Part shown: positions 38,201 to 48,652 of the stretch, in pieces
Layout: every line of letters starts with the position of its first letter
How positions within the stretch are numbered: the stretch's first letter is position 1
Origin: an uncultured Pseudomonadales bacterium
Lineage (GTDB): Bacteria > Pseudomonadota > Gammaproteobacteria > Pseudomonadales > Cellvibrionaceae
Length of the DNA: 64,000 nt
NCBI GenBank assembly: GCA_947494095.1
Contig: CANLTI010000015.1
Span: 1 to 64,000, forward strand
Direction of reading: 5' to 3'
Translations under genes and position numbers: made by a program
Notes under the pieces: generated by a model
Told to the model about the DNA's origin: nothing
What the model saw: the letters and a program-made list of their open reading frames with translations, nothing else
The model's database searches: none

Positions 38201-39802
38201 ATGCGTATTTCATCGTTGCAAGTTTTTAATATTGCCGATAAAAATATGGCAAGAATCAACAGCGAAGTCATTAGGACGCAGGAACAAATTGCGACCGGCA
38301 AGCGTGTGCTATTACCTTCGGATGACCCTGTTGCTGCGACTAAAATTATGCAAATTACGCAAGACTTAGAAGTGAGAATACAATACGGCAAAAATATTGA
38401 TATTGCGCAAAATTCGCTATCGCTAGAAGAGACCGCTGTGAGCAGTGTGAATAACCTTATTCAGCGCACGCAAGAGCTAGCGGTAAAAGCGGCAAACACA
38501 GCCACTTTAAGTATGAATGATTACCAGGTGATAGCGGCTGAAGTGGATGAGCAATTAAAAGAATTGCTCAATATGGTCAATACCAAAAATGCTAATGGTG
38601 ACTTTATATTTGGTGGCTACAAAACAGGCGAGATGCCTTTTGTGGGTGATGCAAATAGTGGCTTTCGTTATCAAGGTGATGAAGGTCAGCAATATATTAA
38701 AATTGCGAATAATACTCAAGTCGCTGCAACCGATTCGGGCAAACATGCTTTTGTGGATGTGGCCAGTGAGACTAATACCATTAGTACTTATGCCGGTGCA
38801 GCGAATCAGTCGTCACCGGCGGCTACTATTAATATTGGCCAGGTTATTGATCAGCAAGCGTTTGATGACTTTTACCCCGCCGATATGGTCATTACATTTA
38901 ATGCCGATGATGCTGTTGACCCTGCGCGTAAAAACTTTACCGTGACTGAGCGCGGGAGTGATCGAGTATTGCTGGAAAATCAGGTGTTTTCAGGCGGCGA
39001 TGAGATAGTCATTGAAGGTGTGGCAGTACGTGTGAGTGGCTCGCCAGCATCGGGTAGCGCAGTAGTGCCTGCGCAGTTTGATTTTGGTTTGCAGGCGGCA
39101 CCGGCATTACCCGCGACTATTGCAGCGCCGGGCGAAACGTTTACCGTAAGGGCCGGCGGCAGAGTCGAAACGTTTAATTTACAAGGTACTTTTAATACAA
39201 CAGCCGATATTGCCGCAGTATTAAATGATACACCGAGCGGTAACGCTGCAAAGTTGAGTAACTTAGGTGTAGAGGTGACAAGCCAGGGGTTAACGCAAAT
39301 TCATGGCACTGAATTAGAAATTGGTAATGCATCGGTAACGGTGGCCGGTATGTTGGGTATGACTGACCCAGTAGCAGGCATTGTTACCAATAACGGTGAG
39401 CCGGCCCAAAACGGCGACCGTTTTTTTGTAGACTCCTCTGAAAAGCAAGATGTGTTAACAACTTTGGCTCGCTTTAGTGAAGCCATGAAGCGCTATGATG
39501 GTACGCAAGATAGTCGCGATCAATTATCAGATGCTGTTGCTAGTACTTTAGCGAATTTAGATAATGCACAAACCAGTGTCTTGAATGTAACAGCTTCTAT
39601 TGGCGCACGCTTGAATACACTGGAAAATACACGCGGGCTACATATTGATAATGACTTGGTCAGCCGTGAGGTATTATCAAATATTCGCGATTTAGATTAT
39701 GCCGAAGCCTCCACACGCCTATCGCAGCAAACACTGATTTTACAGGCGACTCAGCAATCGTTTATTCGGGTGAGTCAATTAACACTCTTTGCGCGATTAT
39801 AA
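38201..39802 (+). CDS. flgL: flagellar hook-filament junction protein 3 FlgL, enlarged
   Basis: FlgL (HAP3) joins FlgK to the flagellin filament. The flagellin-like N terminus (INSEVIRTQEQIATGKRVLL, PSDDPVAATKIMQI) and C terminus (DLDYAEASTRLSQQTLILQA, TQQSFIRVSQLTLFARL) are typical. With 533 residues it exceeds the usual 300-420; the extra length lies in the middle (about 190-420). It is 247 bp behind flgK, so a separate promoter is possible, but I see no good one. Nothing else was recognised in 37975-38200. Confidence 0.94.
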   Translation: MRISSLQVFNIADKNMARINSEVIRTQEQIATGKRVLLPSDDPVAATKIMQITQDLEVRIQYGKNIDIAQNSLSLEETAVSSVNNLIQRTQELAVKAANTATLSMNDYQVIAAEVDEQLKELLNMVNTKNANGDFIFGGYKTGEMPFVGDANSGFRYQGDEGQQYIKIANNTQVAATDSGKHAFVDVASETNTISTYAGAANQSSPAATINIGQVIDQQAFDDFYPADMVITFNADDAVDPARKNFTVTERGSDRVLLENQVFSGGDEIVIEGVAVRVSGSPASGSAVVPAQFDFGLQAAPALPATIAAPGETFTVRAGGRVETFNLQGTFNTTADIAAVLNDTPSGNAAKLSNLGVEVTSQGLTQIHGTELEIGNASVTVAGMLGMTDPVAGIVTNNGEPAQNGDRFFVDSSEKQDVLTTLARFSEAMKRYDGTQDSRDQLSDAVASTLANLDNAQTSVLNVTASIGARLNTLENTRGLHIDNDLVSREVLSNIRDLDYAEASTRLSQQTLILQATQQSFIRVSQLTLFARL

Positions 39803-40185
39803 TAAAAATAACGTAATACTTTATCTCGCTTTAATGCTCGAGCTTAACGCTGCGCTAATTTTTTTTGTTAAATCTGGTGTTGTTAAAGTTAGGGCTGTAA
39901 AAAATAATTCTGTGAAAATTTAAGGCCGAGCCTGGCGCGTACGGATTTTTTAAAACCTAAATTTTACTTTGTGGCATATCATTTTTAATTTCTGATAATT
40001 AAGCCTTGTTTTTAGTTTATTGTTTAGCTTCCTTTTTAGTCTATCGAATGATGAGCGGCAAGAGATAGTCATTGACGGTGTAACTTGTTGCCGCTTTTTA
40101 ATGTTAGTGGCTTTAAAGGGCTAGAAATTCTATTTAAACACTTAAAATACCCTATAAATTGATTTATTTTTAATGAAATACAGTA

Positions 40186-40203
40186 TTGGCATAGGCGTTG
40201 CAA
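40186..40203 (+). promoter_or_regulatory. sigma54 promoter of flagellin gene 1
   Basis: ATTGGCATAGGCGTTGCA: GG at 40188-40189, ten bases, GC at 40200-40201. It predicts a transcript from about 40213 with a leader of about 88 bases. The remaining part of 39803-40300 shows no gene and no sigma28 box. Confidence 0.8.
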
Positions 40204-40300
40204 ATTACTCAGTGTCAGCGTCAAAACTATTTTGACTCCACTCAAAAATTGTTCACAGTGGTGAGTTGTAGAGTGGTTTAGTGAATACAGGAGATGGGTT

Positions 40301-42433
40301 ATGCCTCTAGTTATTAATACCAACATTGCTTCATTAAATGCACAACGTCAATTACTTAACTCGGGTAATGAGTTGTCAACAGCAATGGAAAGATTGTCTT
40401 CGGGTAAGCGCATTAACACCGCTGCCGATGATGCCGCAGGTTTGGCCATTTCAAATCGCATGACTTCGCAAGTGCGAGGCTTGAACCAAGCGGTGAGAAA
40501 TGCAAATGATGGTATCTCTCTTATTCAGACGGCCGAAGGTGCATTGGATGAAACAACCAATATTTTGCAGCGTATGCGCGAATTGGCGATTCAATCGGCT
40601 AACGGTATTTACGATGAGTCTAACCGTAAAACACTCGATGCCGAGGTGCAGCAATTAATTAGTGAGCTCGATCGCATTGCCACATCAACAACCTTTAACG
40701 GGCAAACGCTATTAGATGGCAGCTTGGGCAGTGTTGAGCTACAAGTGGGCTCGCAAGCAAATCAAACCATTGAATTTAATATACAAGCCATGGATGCAAA
40801 AACGTTGGGCATGGGGTCTGTGAGTGTTGATGTTTTAGGCTCTGAGGTGACATCAACGCTAAGTGCGCTGAGTTTAGATGAATCTGATATTAGTATTAAT
40901 GGTCAGTCGATTGGCGCTTTTGATGGCTCGACTGATACGTTCCAAGACTTAATTGATGGTATCAATGAAAATGTACTGGGTGTTGAAGCCTCGGGTTATA
41001 CCTCGCTAGAAGGCGAGGGCAGTGGTGATGGCGTACTTGAAAATGGTAATAAATTGCGCATTACATTAGCCGCTGCAGATGGCAGTGGGAATAATGTATT
41101 TAATATTACCGACACCGAAAACATGACCGAGCTAGTCGAAAAAATCAATAGTGTGACCGGCGGAGCTGTTAGCGCAGACTTAGATGATAACGGCCGCCTA
41201 GTGATTACCAACAATAGCGGCTCAACGATAGAGGTAGCAGGTATTGATGCGACAGGCTCATCGGATGCCGCGGCTGAAATTATTGAACGCGCAACCGGCT
41301 TTGATACCTTTGACGGTGTTGCCGGTCAATTAGATGCCGCTTATGGACAAATTGTATTAACCTCGGAGCATGGCGACCCCGTGACGGTTTCTCGTGGGGC
41401 AACCGGCACACTCGAGAACCTACAAGATCTTGGTTTTAGAGAAAGCGACGAAGCGGGCATTGTAAAAGGTGCTGGCTTAGGCTCTGCCGGTGCAGCGCAA
41501 GCGTGGAATGTAGGCGATGTTTCGATTAACGGTGTGATTATTGATAATGACAATACCGATAGCTTGCAAGGTAAAGTCAATGCTATTAATGAACAAAGCG
41601 ATGAAACCGGAGTAGTGGCTCACGCCTTTGCCTCGTTGTCGATAGATATTAGCACGGCCGATTTAACCGTTGCCTCTGCCGCCGCCGATAACATTACTAT
41701 AAACGGAGTGACGATTGATTTGGGCTTGACGGCCAACGCAACCGCCTCTGATATTGTGGCGGGTTTTAATGCCAATACTGATTTAACCGGTGTCACGGCA
41801 AGCTTGTCGGGTACGCGTATTATGTTGGAGTCGGATCAAGGGGCAATTAATATTACCAGCCCATCAACCAATAGCATTGTAGATAGCGGCACGGCATTGG
41901 CCGGTGCTACCTTTCAGTCATACGTTACGCAAAGCAACGGTGCTTTGCTTTCTTCTGCGGTTGCGGCAAGTTCGGCTTTAGCGTTAAAAATTGAGGCTGG
42001 GATTAAATTAGTCTCCACCAATGATCAACCCATTAGCTTAGAGCTTGGCGGCAATGCCGACCCTCAATCATTAGGGCTAATCGAGGCAAACTCAACCGCC
42101 GGCGGGCGATTTGGTAGCGCGATTGCGAGTGTAAGTGTTGATACAATTGCCGGTGCGCAAAAGGCTATTGGTGTGGTTGATAATGCACTGGACTCTATTA
42201 ACGATGTACGCTCGCAGTTAGGTGCAGTTAATAACCGGCTCGACTTTACGATTAATAATTTACTCGTAGTATCCGAAAATACCTCGGCAGCAAAATCACG
42301 GATTATGGATGCCGATTTTGCGGCCGAAACTGCAGCCCTGAGCCGCGCGCAAGTTTTACAGCAAGCCTCGCAAGCTATGCTAGGCCAAGCTAATGCAGCC
42401 TCGCAACAGGTATTACAACTGTTGCAAGGGTAA
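40301..42433 (+). CDS. fliC: flagellin 1, large
   Basis: Filament subunit. The N-terminal D0/D1 part ([58 protein letters not shown]) and C-terminal D1/D0 part ([40 protein letters not shown]) are fully conserved. Residues about 170-600 are a long variable outer region with flagellin-IN type repeats ([32 protein letters not shown]). 710 residues. GGAG precedes the ATG. It has a sigma54 promoter, whereas the neighbour flagellin has a sigma28 promoter. The two flagellins share repeats in the variable part and arose by duplication. Confidence 0.95.
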   Translation: MPLVINTNIASLNAQRQLLNSGNELSTAMERLSSGKRINTAADDAAGLAISNRMTSQVRGLNQAVRNANDGISLIQTAEGALDETTNILQRMRELAIQSANGIYDESNRKTLDAEVQQLISELDRIATSTTFNGQTLLDGSLGSVELQVGSQANQTIEFNIQAMDAKTLGMGSVSVDVLGSEVTSTLSALSLDESDISINGQSIGAFDGSTDTFQDLIDGINENVLGVEASGYTSLEGEGSGDGVLENGNKLRITLAAADGSGNNVFNITDTENMTELVEKINSVTGGAVSADLDDNGRLVITNNSGSTIEVAGIDATGSSDAAAEIIERATGFDTFDGVAGQLDAAYGQIVLTSEHGDPVTVSRGATGTLENLQDLGFRESDEAGIVKGAGLGSAGAAQAWNVGDVSINGVIIDNDNTDSLQGKVNAINEQSDETGVVAHAFASLSIDISTADLTVASAAADNITINGVTIDLGLTANATASDIVAGFNANTDLTGVTASLSGTRIMLESDQGAINITSPSTNSIVDSGTALAGATFQSYVTQSNGALLSSAVAASSALALKIEAGIKLVSTNDQPISLELGGNADPQSLGLIEANSTAGGRFGSAIASVSVDTIAGAQKAIGVVDNALDSINDVRSQLGAVNNRLDFTINNLLVVSENTSAAKSRIMDADFAAETAALSRAQVLQQASQAMLGQANAASQQVLQLLQG

Positions 42434-42570
42434 TAAATCTGAGGCAGTAGCTTAACGAGTGTTATAAAAAATCGATTAAAAATATTTAAAAGGTATTAAC
42501 AGACTAAGGTGTTTTATTGATTGAATATAAAAAGCATAAAAAATACTTACTCATAATTAAATAATGTAAG

Positions 42571-42599
42571 CAGCGATATTAAACTCTATCGCTGTTTTT
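42571..42599 (+). terminator. Rho-independent terminator after flagellin gene 1
   Basis: CAGCGATA (42571-42578), loop of 8, TATCGCTG (42587-42594), then TTTTT. It separates the two flagellin transcripts. Confidence 0.85.
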
Positions 42600-42625
42600 G
42601 TTTGTATTTAATTGTATAAAAACAT

Positions 42626-42652
42626 TAAAGTTTTTGCTGTGCTAGCCGAAAA
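42626..42652 (+). promoter_or_regulatory. sigma28 promoter of flagellin gene 2
   Basis: TAAA (42626-42629), 15 bases, GCCGAAAA (42645-42652): one mismatch from the FliA consensus TAAA-N15-GCCGATAA. Transcript start predicted near 42660, 78 bp before the ATG. Confidence 0.85.
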
Positions 42653-42737
42653 GTGAATTAGGAACGCTTATTACAAGCAATTTCTATTTTACTGAGTGCA
42701 AATATCTGCACTTGAGACTCTCTGTGAGGAGGCTACC

Positions 42738-44798
42738 ATGCCACTTTATATCAATACCAACGTTTCATCTTTGAACGCACAGCGCCAGTTGAATAAAGCC
42801 GGCATGGGCGTTGACACAGCCATGGAGCGTTTGTCTTCTGGTAGTAGAATTAACTCTGCTGCAGATGATGCCGCAGGTTTAGCGATTTCAAACCGTCAAA
42901 CTTCTCAAATTCGCGGCCTTGATCAAGCCGTCCGAAACGCCAATGACGGTATTTCATTGATTCAAACGGCAGAGGGCGCACTGTCAGAAACAACCAATAT
43001 TTTACAGCGTATGCGCGAGCTGTCTATTCAGTCGGCTAACGGCATTTACGGCGACAATGACCGCGCCACACTCGATGCTGAGGTTCAGCAAATGGTCTCT
43101 GAGCTAGATCGTATTGCTGAGACGACCTCTTTTAACGGCCAAAATATTCTTGATGGCAGTACCGGTAAAATTGATTTGCAAGTGGGTGCACAAGCGAACC
43201 AAACGGTAAGCTTTGAAGTCGCAGCGGTTGACTCTGATACGTTGGGTATGGGCTCGTTAAGTGCTGATGTGGTGAGTGATGAAATCACCGCAGGCTTTGC
43301 GGCAGTTTCACTGTCTGAGCAAGATGTATTAATTAATGGACAAGCGGTGGGTGCTTTATCTGCAGGCTCAAAACTCGAAGACCTAGTTGATAATATTAAT
43401 GAAAATATTAATGGTGTAACAGCCGAGACCGCTGTAGAGCTTACGGCCTCTAGTGTGGGTACTGGTATTGTCGGTGATACGGCCTCAACGCTCACACTAA
43501 CCAACAATGATGGCACCACACAAACGGTGGAAGTTAAAAATACCGATAGCTTACAAGAGTATGCTGATGCGGTGAATGCGGGCTTTGGCGGCCGAGTGAG
43601 CGCAACCATTGGTGATGATGGTAAACTGAGTATGTCAGCTGAAGGGGCCCAAACTTTAGCCATTACAAACACCGATACCAGTGGTACAAGCGGTACAGCG
43701 CAAGCGAAAATCATTTTAACCTCAGATACCGGTGATGATATTACGGTTGAGCGTGGTGCGACAGGTACACTGACCGATTTGAATGATTTAGGCTTCCGCG
43801 AAATGGACTCCGGTGGCGTGATTGAAGGTGTAGGCTTAGTTGCTAACTCTAATGGCGCGAATGAATCACTAGAAGCCGGCGAGCTAACCATCAATGGCAC
43901 CGTCATTGACAATAAAAATACCGATAGCTTGCAAGGTAAAATCGATAATATTAATGATGTATCGGATCAAACGGGTGTAACGGCAAAAGCTTATTCAACT
44001 GTCAGTATCGATATGAGTGGCTTTACTTCATCAGGGATTGGTACCGCTGGTACCGACCAACTTGAAATTAATGGTGTAACAGTCGATTTAGGGCTTGTCG
44101 ATAGCGCTTCAACAGAAGATGTCGTCAATGCATTAAATGATAATAGTGATGTCACTGGTGTTTCGGCTAGGTTACAAGGTACTAATATCATATTAGAGTC
44201 TGATCAGGGGGCGATTAATTTAGCGGCAGGCAGCGCTAACACGGTTTCGTTTATTGGCACCGCGACAGGTGTGACTGATGCAACTAAAGCAACGATTAAT
44301 TCATCCGCCGCTTTTATTGAATCAACATCAACTATTACAAGTGCTGTAGGTTTTACCGCTGAAGCAGGTTTAAAATTGGTGAGTGAAAACGGCAACCCGA
44401 TTAGCGTAGAGCTTAAAGATGGCGCAGACCCAGCGCGCTTAGGCTTAAAGGAATCCAATAGTTTAGGCGAAGGCTCGTTTGGCACGTCATTATCCTCTAT
44501 CAGTATTGATACTGCTGCCAATGCTCAAAAGGCGGTGAGTGTGATTGATAATGCCCTAGAGACGGTGAACGATATTCGCTCGGACTTAGGTGCGGTGAGT
44601 AACCGGCTTGATTTCACCATCTCTAACTTATCTAATGTATCTGAAAATACATCGGCGGCACGCTCGCGGATTATGGATGCAGACTTTGCCGCAGAAACCG
44701 CCGCATTAAGTCGATCACAAGTATTGCAACAAGCATCACAGGCTATGCTGGCTCAGGCAAATTCTCGTCCTCAGCAAGTGTTGTCGCTACTGCAGTAA
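42738..44798 (+). CDS. fliC2: flagellin 2, large
   Basis: The second filament subunit, 686 residues. N terminus [20 protein letters not shown] and [21 protein letters not shown] terminus [20 protein letters not shown] and ending RPQQVLSLLQ, typical of flagellin. The variable middle carries the same repeat types as flagellin 1 ([40 protein letters not shown]). GAGGAGG stands 7 bases before the ATG at 42738; the frame extends to 42696 without a ribosome site. Sigma28 control means it is made after hook completion. The symbol is descriptive. Confidence 0.95.
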   Translation: MPLYINTNVSSLNAQRQLNKAGMGVDTAMERLSSGSRINSAADDAAGLAISNRQTSQIRGLDQAVRNANDGISLIQTAEGALSETTNILQRMRELSIQSANGIYGDNDRATLDAEVQQMVSELDRIAETTSFNGQNILDGSTGKIDLQVGAQANQTVSFEVAAVDSDTLGMGSLSADVVSDEITAGFAAVSLSEQDVLINGQAVGALSAGSKLEDLVDNINENINGVTAETAVELTASSVGTGIVGDTASTLTLTNNDGTTQTVEVKNTDSLQEYADAVNAGFGGRVSATIGDDGKLSMSAEGAQTLAITNTDTSGTSGTAQAKIILTSDTGDDITVERGATGTLTDLNDLGFREMDSGGVIEGVGLVANSNGANESLEAGELTINGTVIDNKNTDSLQGKIDNINDVSDQTGVTAKAYSTVSIDMSGFTSSGIGTAGTDQLEINGVTVDLGLVDSASTEDVVNALNDNSDVTGVSARLQGTNIILESDQGAINLAAGSANTVSFIGTATGVTDATKATINSSAAFIESTSTITSAVGFTAEAGLKLVSENGNPISVELKDGADPARLGLKESNSLGEGSFGTSLSSISIDTAANAQKAVSVIDNALETVNDIRSDLGAVSNRLDFTISNLSNVSENTSAARSRIMDADFAAETAALSRSQVLQQASQAMLAQANSRPQQVLSLLQ

Positions 44799-44842
44799 CA
44801 GCAGGAAGGGCTTTAACGCCCTAACAACAGGGATCGTTGGTC

Positions 44843-44864
44843 GCCGATGGGGAAACTCATCGGC
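44843..44864 (+). other. hairpin between flagellin 2 and flaG
   Basis: GCCGATG (44843-44849) and CATCGGC (44858-44864) form a perfect 7-bp stem followed by TTTAGT. It could attenuate read-through into flaG. A smaller stem AGGGC/GCCCT lies at 44808-44823. Confidence 0.45.
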
Positions 44865-44890
44865 TTTAGTACGTGTTGAGAGGTAATTGT

Positions 44891-45397
44891 ATGAATATTA
44901 TTAATACCACCACGCCCATAATGCCTATGGTACCGGCGCAACATTTAGCCAAAGGCAACAGTGCGGACTCTGTACCGGCGGCAAGCACCGGTATTAATGC
45001 GGCACAGGGCGGCAAGACTTTGCCGTCAACGAGTGCTCATCAAGGTGCTGCGGCCGCTGACATTAAGCCAGTAGCTCATACTGGCTCGGCAGATGTTAAT
45101 GGCATAGACGGGGTTAGCTTAGCCGATAAAGCTACGGGTAAAGCCGAAGAGCAGCCAGGTGATGAAGAGGGTGCCAAAGCATTAGAGCTAGCCGTAGAAA
45201 CGGCTAATAATTTTGTGCAGACGGTACAGCGTGATTTACATTTCAGTATTGATCAAGAATCTGAGCGAACGGTCGTTAAGGTAGTAGAGTCGAGTAGTGG
45301 TGACATTATTCGCCAAATACCTAACGAAAGCTTTTTGGAATTGGCACGAAAAATGAAAGAGTTCGGTGAGGTCTCTCTCGTTAATGCGACTGGCTAA
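44891..45397 (+). CDS. flaG: FlaG family protein
   Basis: The 168-residue product has a variable Ala/Ser/Gly-rich first half and a FlaG domain at about 85-168 (ALELAVETANNFVQTVQRDL, VVKVVESSSGDIIRQIPNES, FLELARKMKEFG). FlaG is encoded beside flagellin and fliD in polar-flagellated bacteria and influences filament length. GAGAGG precedes the ATG at 44891. It sits between flagellin 2 and fliD, as usual; read-through from the sigma28 promoter is likely. Confidence 0.9.
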   Translation: MNIINTTTPIMPMVPAQHLAKGNSADSVPAASTGINAAQGGKTLPSTSAHQGAAAADIKPVAHTGSADVNGIDGVSLADKATGKAEEQPGDEEGAKALELAVETANNFVQTVQRDLHFSIDQESERTVVKVVESSSGDIIRQIPNESFLELARKMKEFGEVSLVNATG

Positions 45398-45722
45398 TTG
45401 TCATGTCAATGTTATATGAATACTAGCCCTTATACGGGTAGTGCTCTATAGCAATAACAATAGCTAAGATGTATTAGCGGGCTCAATAATGAGTGCCGCC
45501 GTTGTGGGTTGTAATGATTGCCTTTAAACGGCTTGGCTGGGGTACTTGTGTTTAATTTTAACTTAATAAATAATATTTTTAATTGATTAGTTTTTTAAAA
45601 AAGTACGTTGTATCTTTATGGGTAGTGAACTGTAGCCATTTAATATATTGCAGTAATAGTGGCTTACTTAGCAAAAACAGATTGTGTAAGACGAATGAAG
45701 TTAAGGCTTCAGGTAGGTTTGT

Positions 45723-47771
45723 ATGATTGATAATAATATTATTCAGTCTTTAGGTGCTGGCTCGGGTATTGATTCGCGTGCGCTTGTTACGCAGCTCACC
45801 GAGATCGAGCGCTCGGCGCCGCAGACGCGCATAGACACCAAAACAGAACTACGTGAAACCCAAATTTCAGACTTTGGCAAAATTAAAAGTGCCCTTGCAA
45901 CATTTCAAACATCGATTAAAGCGTTAACTGAACGCGAGGGGTTATTTAGTAAGGGCGCCTCGTTTACAGAAAGTGATGCTTTAGTGCCCACTGAGTTAGG
46001 CACTGACATTAAAGCCGGTACCTATAAGTTTGAAGTCACCTCTTTAGCGCAGTCGCAATCGCTAGCCTCGGTAGAGTTTGGCAGCGAAGACGAAGCTGTG
46101 GGCGAGGGTGTACTGACCTTTGATTTTGGTCAGTGGGCAGGGGCGAGTTTTGCCCAAGATGCCGACTCTACCTCTGTCGATATTACTATTGATTCAAGTA
46201 ACAATAGTTTAAAAGGCATGCGCGATGCAATTAATGATGCCGACATGGGGGTCACCGCATCGATTATTAATAACGGTAGTGGTTATGTTTTATTGATGAC
46301 GGCAGAGTCTGGTGGCAACAATCAATTACAAATAACAGCGGCCGAAGCGGGAGGCACACCCACCAATGGTGATGATAACGGCTTATCGCGATTTGCCTAC
46401 ACGAGCGAATTATTATCTGACCCCTCAGTCACGCCAACACGCCTTACTCAGCAGCAAGCTGGTACCGATGCCGCTTTGATTGTAAACGGCCTACCTGTAA
46501 CACGCAGTAGCAATAGTGTGAATGATGTGGTTGAGGGTTTAACGTTAGACTTATTAAAAGAGTCGCCTGGAGAAATTATTACCGTTACGGTGTCTGATGA
46601 CGTAGATTTTGCTAAGCAAACAACGCGTGATTTTGTTGATGCTTATAATGCTTTACTCGAAGAGCTAGAGCCCGTTATTGGTTTTGATACCGAGAACGAC
46701 CAATATGGCTCGCTGGCCAATGATTCTTTGGCCAAGTCTGTTGTATCGCAGATGCGGGGTATGTTTGCCAGCAGTGTGACGGGGCTATCAGATAGTTCAA
46801 CGTTTGCGGCCTTAACTAATTTAGGTATTAGAACAGAGCTCGATGGTACGCTGAGTATTGAAGATGATGAGTTTAACGCCGCCTTTGATGATAATTTAGA
46901 GGCGGTGCAGCAACTACTGGCGCCGCATTCGCAATCGTCTGATGCTGGCATTACGATTAACAGTTTTGGCAAGCAAACTCAAACAGGAGAGTTTGACGTT
47001 ACTATCAACCAAACCCCTCAAAAAGGCGCCTTTACCGGTGGCGATACTGGTGCTATTAATTTAGATACTACAGGTAAAACCTACGGCTTGAATATTACCT
47101 TAAACGGTGTGGAATCTGATTTTATTACTATACCCACTGATGTGGTTTATAGCAGTACAGAAGAGTTAGCCTCTGCGATACAAAGCGCTATTAATAGCGA
47201 TGATAAGCTTAAAGCATCAAATGCATCGGTATCGGTCTCTTATGTTGATGATAAGTTTGTGATGACATCATCCAAATATGGCGCAGCCTCTAATGTGAAT
47301 GTGAGCTCGGTGACCGGTGACTTAACCACTGATCTTATGATTGCGGCAGGCAATGGCACGGCGGGCAAAGATGTTTCGGGTTCGATTAACGGCGTAGCCG
47401 CATTTGGTTTGGGGCAAGTATTATTACCAAAACTGGGTGAGCCTGCCGAAGGTTTAAGTTTGGTGGTGAGTGAGTCTGCTAGCAGTAGTACAATTAACTT
47501 TTCGCGTGGAGTGGGTGGCCAGCTCGAGGAACTTATTGGAACCTTCTTGCAATCTAATGGCTTGATTGATCAGCGTGAAGATAACTTGGGCCGAGATATA
47601 GATACACTAGATAGCGAGCAAGAGCGCTTAGATCGACGAATGATAACTTATGAAGATCGATTAATGCAGCAGTTTATTGCTATGGAAAATATTTTAAATG
47701 GGCTAAATAGTTCGGGTAGTTTTTTAGATAACCTCTTTAAATCATTACCTTTTACCTCTTCTAATAACTAA
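45723..47771 (+). CDS. fliD: flagellar filament cap protein FliD
   Basis: FliD (HAP2) caps the filament and guides flagellin assembly. N-terminal part IIQSLGAGSGIDSRALVTQL followed by a coiled region; C-terminal part QREDNLGRDIDTLDSEQERL, DRRMITYEDRLMQQFIAMEN and ILNGLNSSGSFL. At 682 residues it is longer than the usual 450-480, with an inserted repeat region at about 400-580 (GKTYGLNITLNGVESDFITI). AGGTAGG lies before the ATG. The 325-bp gap upstream shows no promoter I recognise. fliS and fliT, its usual followers, are absent; a family A element begins 4 bp behind the stop. Confidence 0.94.
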   Translation: MIDNNIIQSLGAGSGIDSRALVTQLTEIERSAPQTRIDTKTELRETQISDFGKIKSALATFQTSIKALTEREGLFSKGASFTESDALVPTELGTDIKAGTYKFEVTSLAQSQSLASVEFGSEDEAVGEGVLTFDFGQWAGASFAQDADSTSVDITIDSSNNSLKGMRDAINDADMGVTASIINNGSGYVLLMTAESGGNNQLQITAAEAGGTPTNGDDNGLSRFAYTSELLSDPSVTPTRLTQQQAGTDAALIVNGLPVTRSSNSVNDVVEGLTLDLLKESPGEIITVTVSDDVDFAKQTTRDFVDAYNALLEELEPVIGFDTENDQYGSLANDSLAKSVVSQMRGMFASSVTGLSDSSTFAALTNLGIRTELDGTLSIEDDEFNAAFDDNLEAVQQLLAPHSQSSDAGITINSFGKQTQTGEFDVTINQTPQKGAFTGGDTGAINLDTTGKTYGLNITLNGVESDFITIPTDVVYSSTEELASAIQSAINSDDKLKASNASVSVSYVDDKFVMTSSKYGAASNVNVSSVTGDLTTDLMIAAGNGTAGKDVSGSINGVAAFGLGQVLLPKLGEPAEGLSLVVSESASSSTINFSRGVGGQLEELIGTFLQSNGLIDQREDNLGRDIDTLDSEQERLDRRMITYEDRLMQQFIAMENILNGLNSSGSFLDNLFKSLPFTSSNN

Positions 47772-47775
47772 TTTC

Positions 47776-48004
47776 GTAACTATTCAGAGGTGCGGAAATA
47801 GGGCGCTAATGAATCATTTTCTGGGTCGCTCAGCCACCTACGACTTTGTGCTTCTCGACTTTGTTCTCTTGACAGTTATAATCTTGCATATCCTATACAA
47901 GTGCGCTGTCTAACCCTTCTTTCCCTGCAAGGCCCAGCGCTTAAATACTCAGAAAATAATCCATCAGTACCCCGCTAAAAGGGTTTTTTCGACTGAATAG
48001 TTAC
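47776..48004 (+). repeat. family A inverted-repeat element, complete copy
   Basis: 229 bp with perfect 12-bp terminal inverted repeats GTAACTATTCAG (47776-47787) and CTGAATAGTTAC (47993-48004). The interior holds no coding region; no clear target duplication is visible (left TTTC, right CGTT). The following 48005-48262 contains no gene I can support. Confidence 0.88.
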
Positions 48005-48262
48005 CGTTTTTATAATGTATTCTGCATTTAATATACACCCAGGTTAAGCGTTTGCATTGAGTGATTTAGTTGATTGTGGCGATGCTTGATTGATATTATT
48101 GCTTAAGTTAGCATCGCGTATTTTAACGTATCCTCCTTTGCTACTCATGGCTCATATTCACTATCTTATTTAATTTCGCTTCATCGTTCATGCATCGTAT
48201 AATCATGCCTGGTGAGCCCAGCGGCATGGTATTAATGCCGATAAAATGATGAGATAAAGCTA

Positions 48263-48652
48263 TTGAAAGCGTGTAATCAATGTGGAAAGTGTTGTATTAA
48301 ATATGGTCAAGGTGCTTTGGCTGCGACCGATAATGAAATCAAAATGTGGGAGCTATTTAACCCCGATATTATGCAATATGTACGAGACGGAAAAATATGG
48401 ATGGACCCTAAAACGGGCGAACAATTACAGCGCTGTCCTTTTTTGATATTAGAGACTAAGTTACAAAAATATACGTGCAGTATTTACCATAATCGACCTG
48501 AAGATTGTCGGCATTATCCCACGCACATTGCAGAGATGGTGCGTGATGAGTGTGAAATGATTGAGCTTGTTGACCTTGAAGCCCCCAAAAAAGCGCAAAC
48601 ACAATTAGATGCTCTAATGACCGATAGTCGCCCAGCCTATAGCAAAGCATAA
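48263..48652 (+). CDS. YkgJ/UPF0153 family cysteine-cluster protein
   Basis: The 129-residue protein begins with CNQCGKCC, then RCPFLI, CSIYHNRPEDCRHYP and DECEM, the CxxCxxCC plus CPF/CxIY/RPxxCRxFP pattern of the zinc/iron chelatase-like YkgJ family. The cysteines probably bind a metal or an Fe-S cluster. Function in the cell is unknown. The start is TTG at 48263; the frame upstream has a stop and no ATG, and a weak GAG lies upstream. It stands alone. Confidence 0.82.
   Translation: MKACNQCGKCCIKYGQGALAATDNEIKMWELFNPDIMQYVRDGKIWMDPKTGEQLQRCPFLILETKLQKYTCSIYHNRPEDCRHYPTHIAEMVRDECEMIELVDLEAPKKAQTQLDALMTDSRPAYSKA

Noticed and set aside
44843..44850. GCCGATGG before flaG as a sigma28 -10 box
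   Set aside because: No TAAA at the right distance, and the sequence is one arm of a hairpin.
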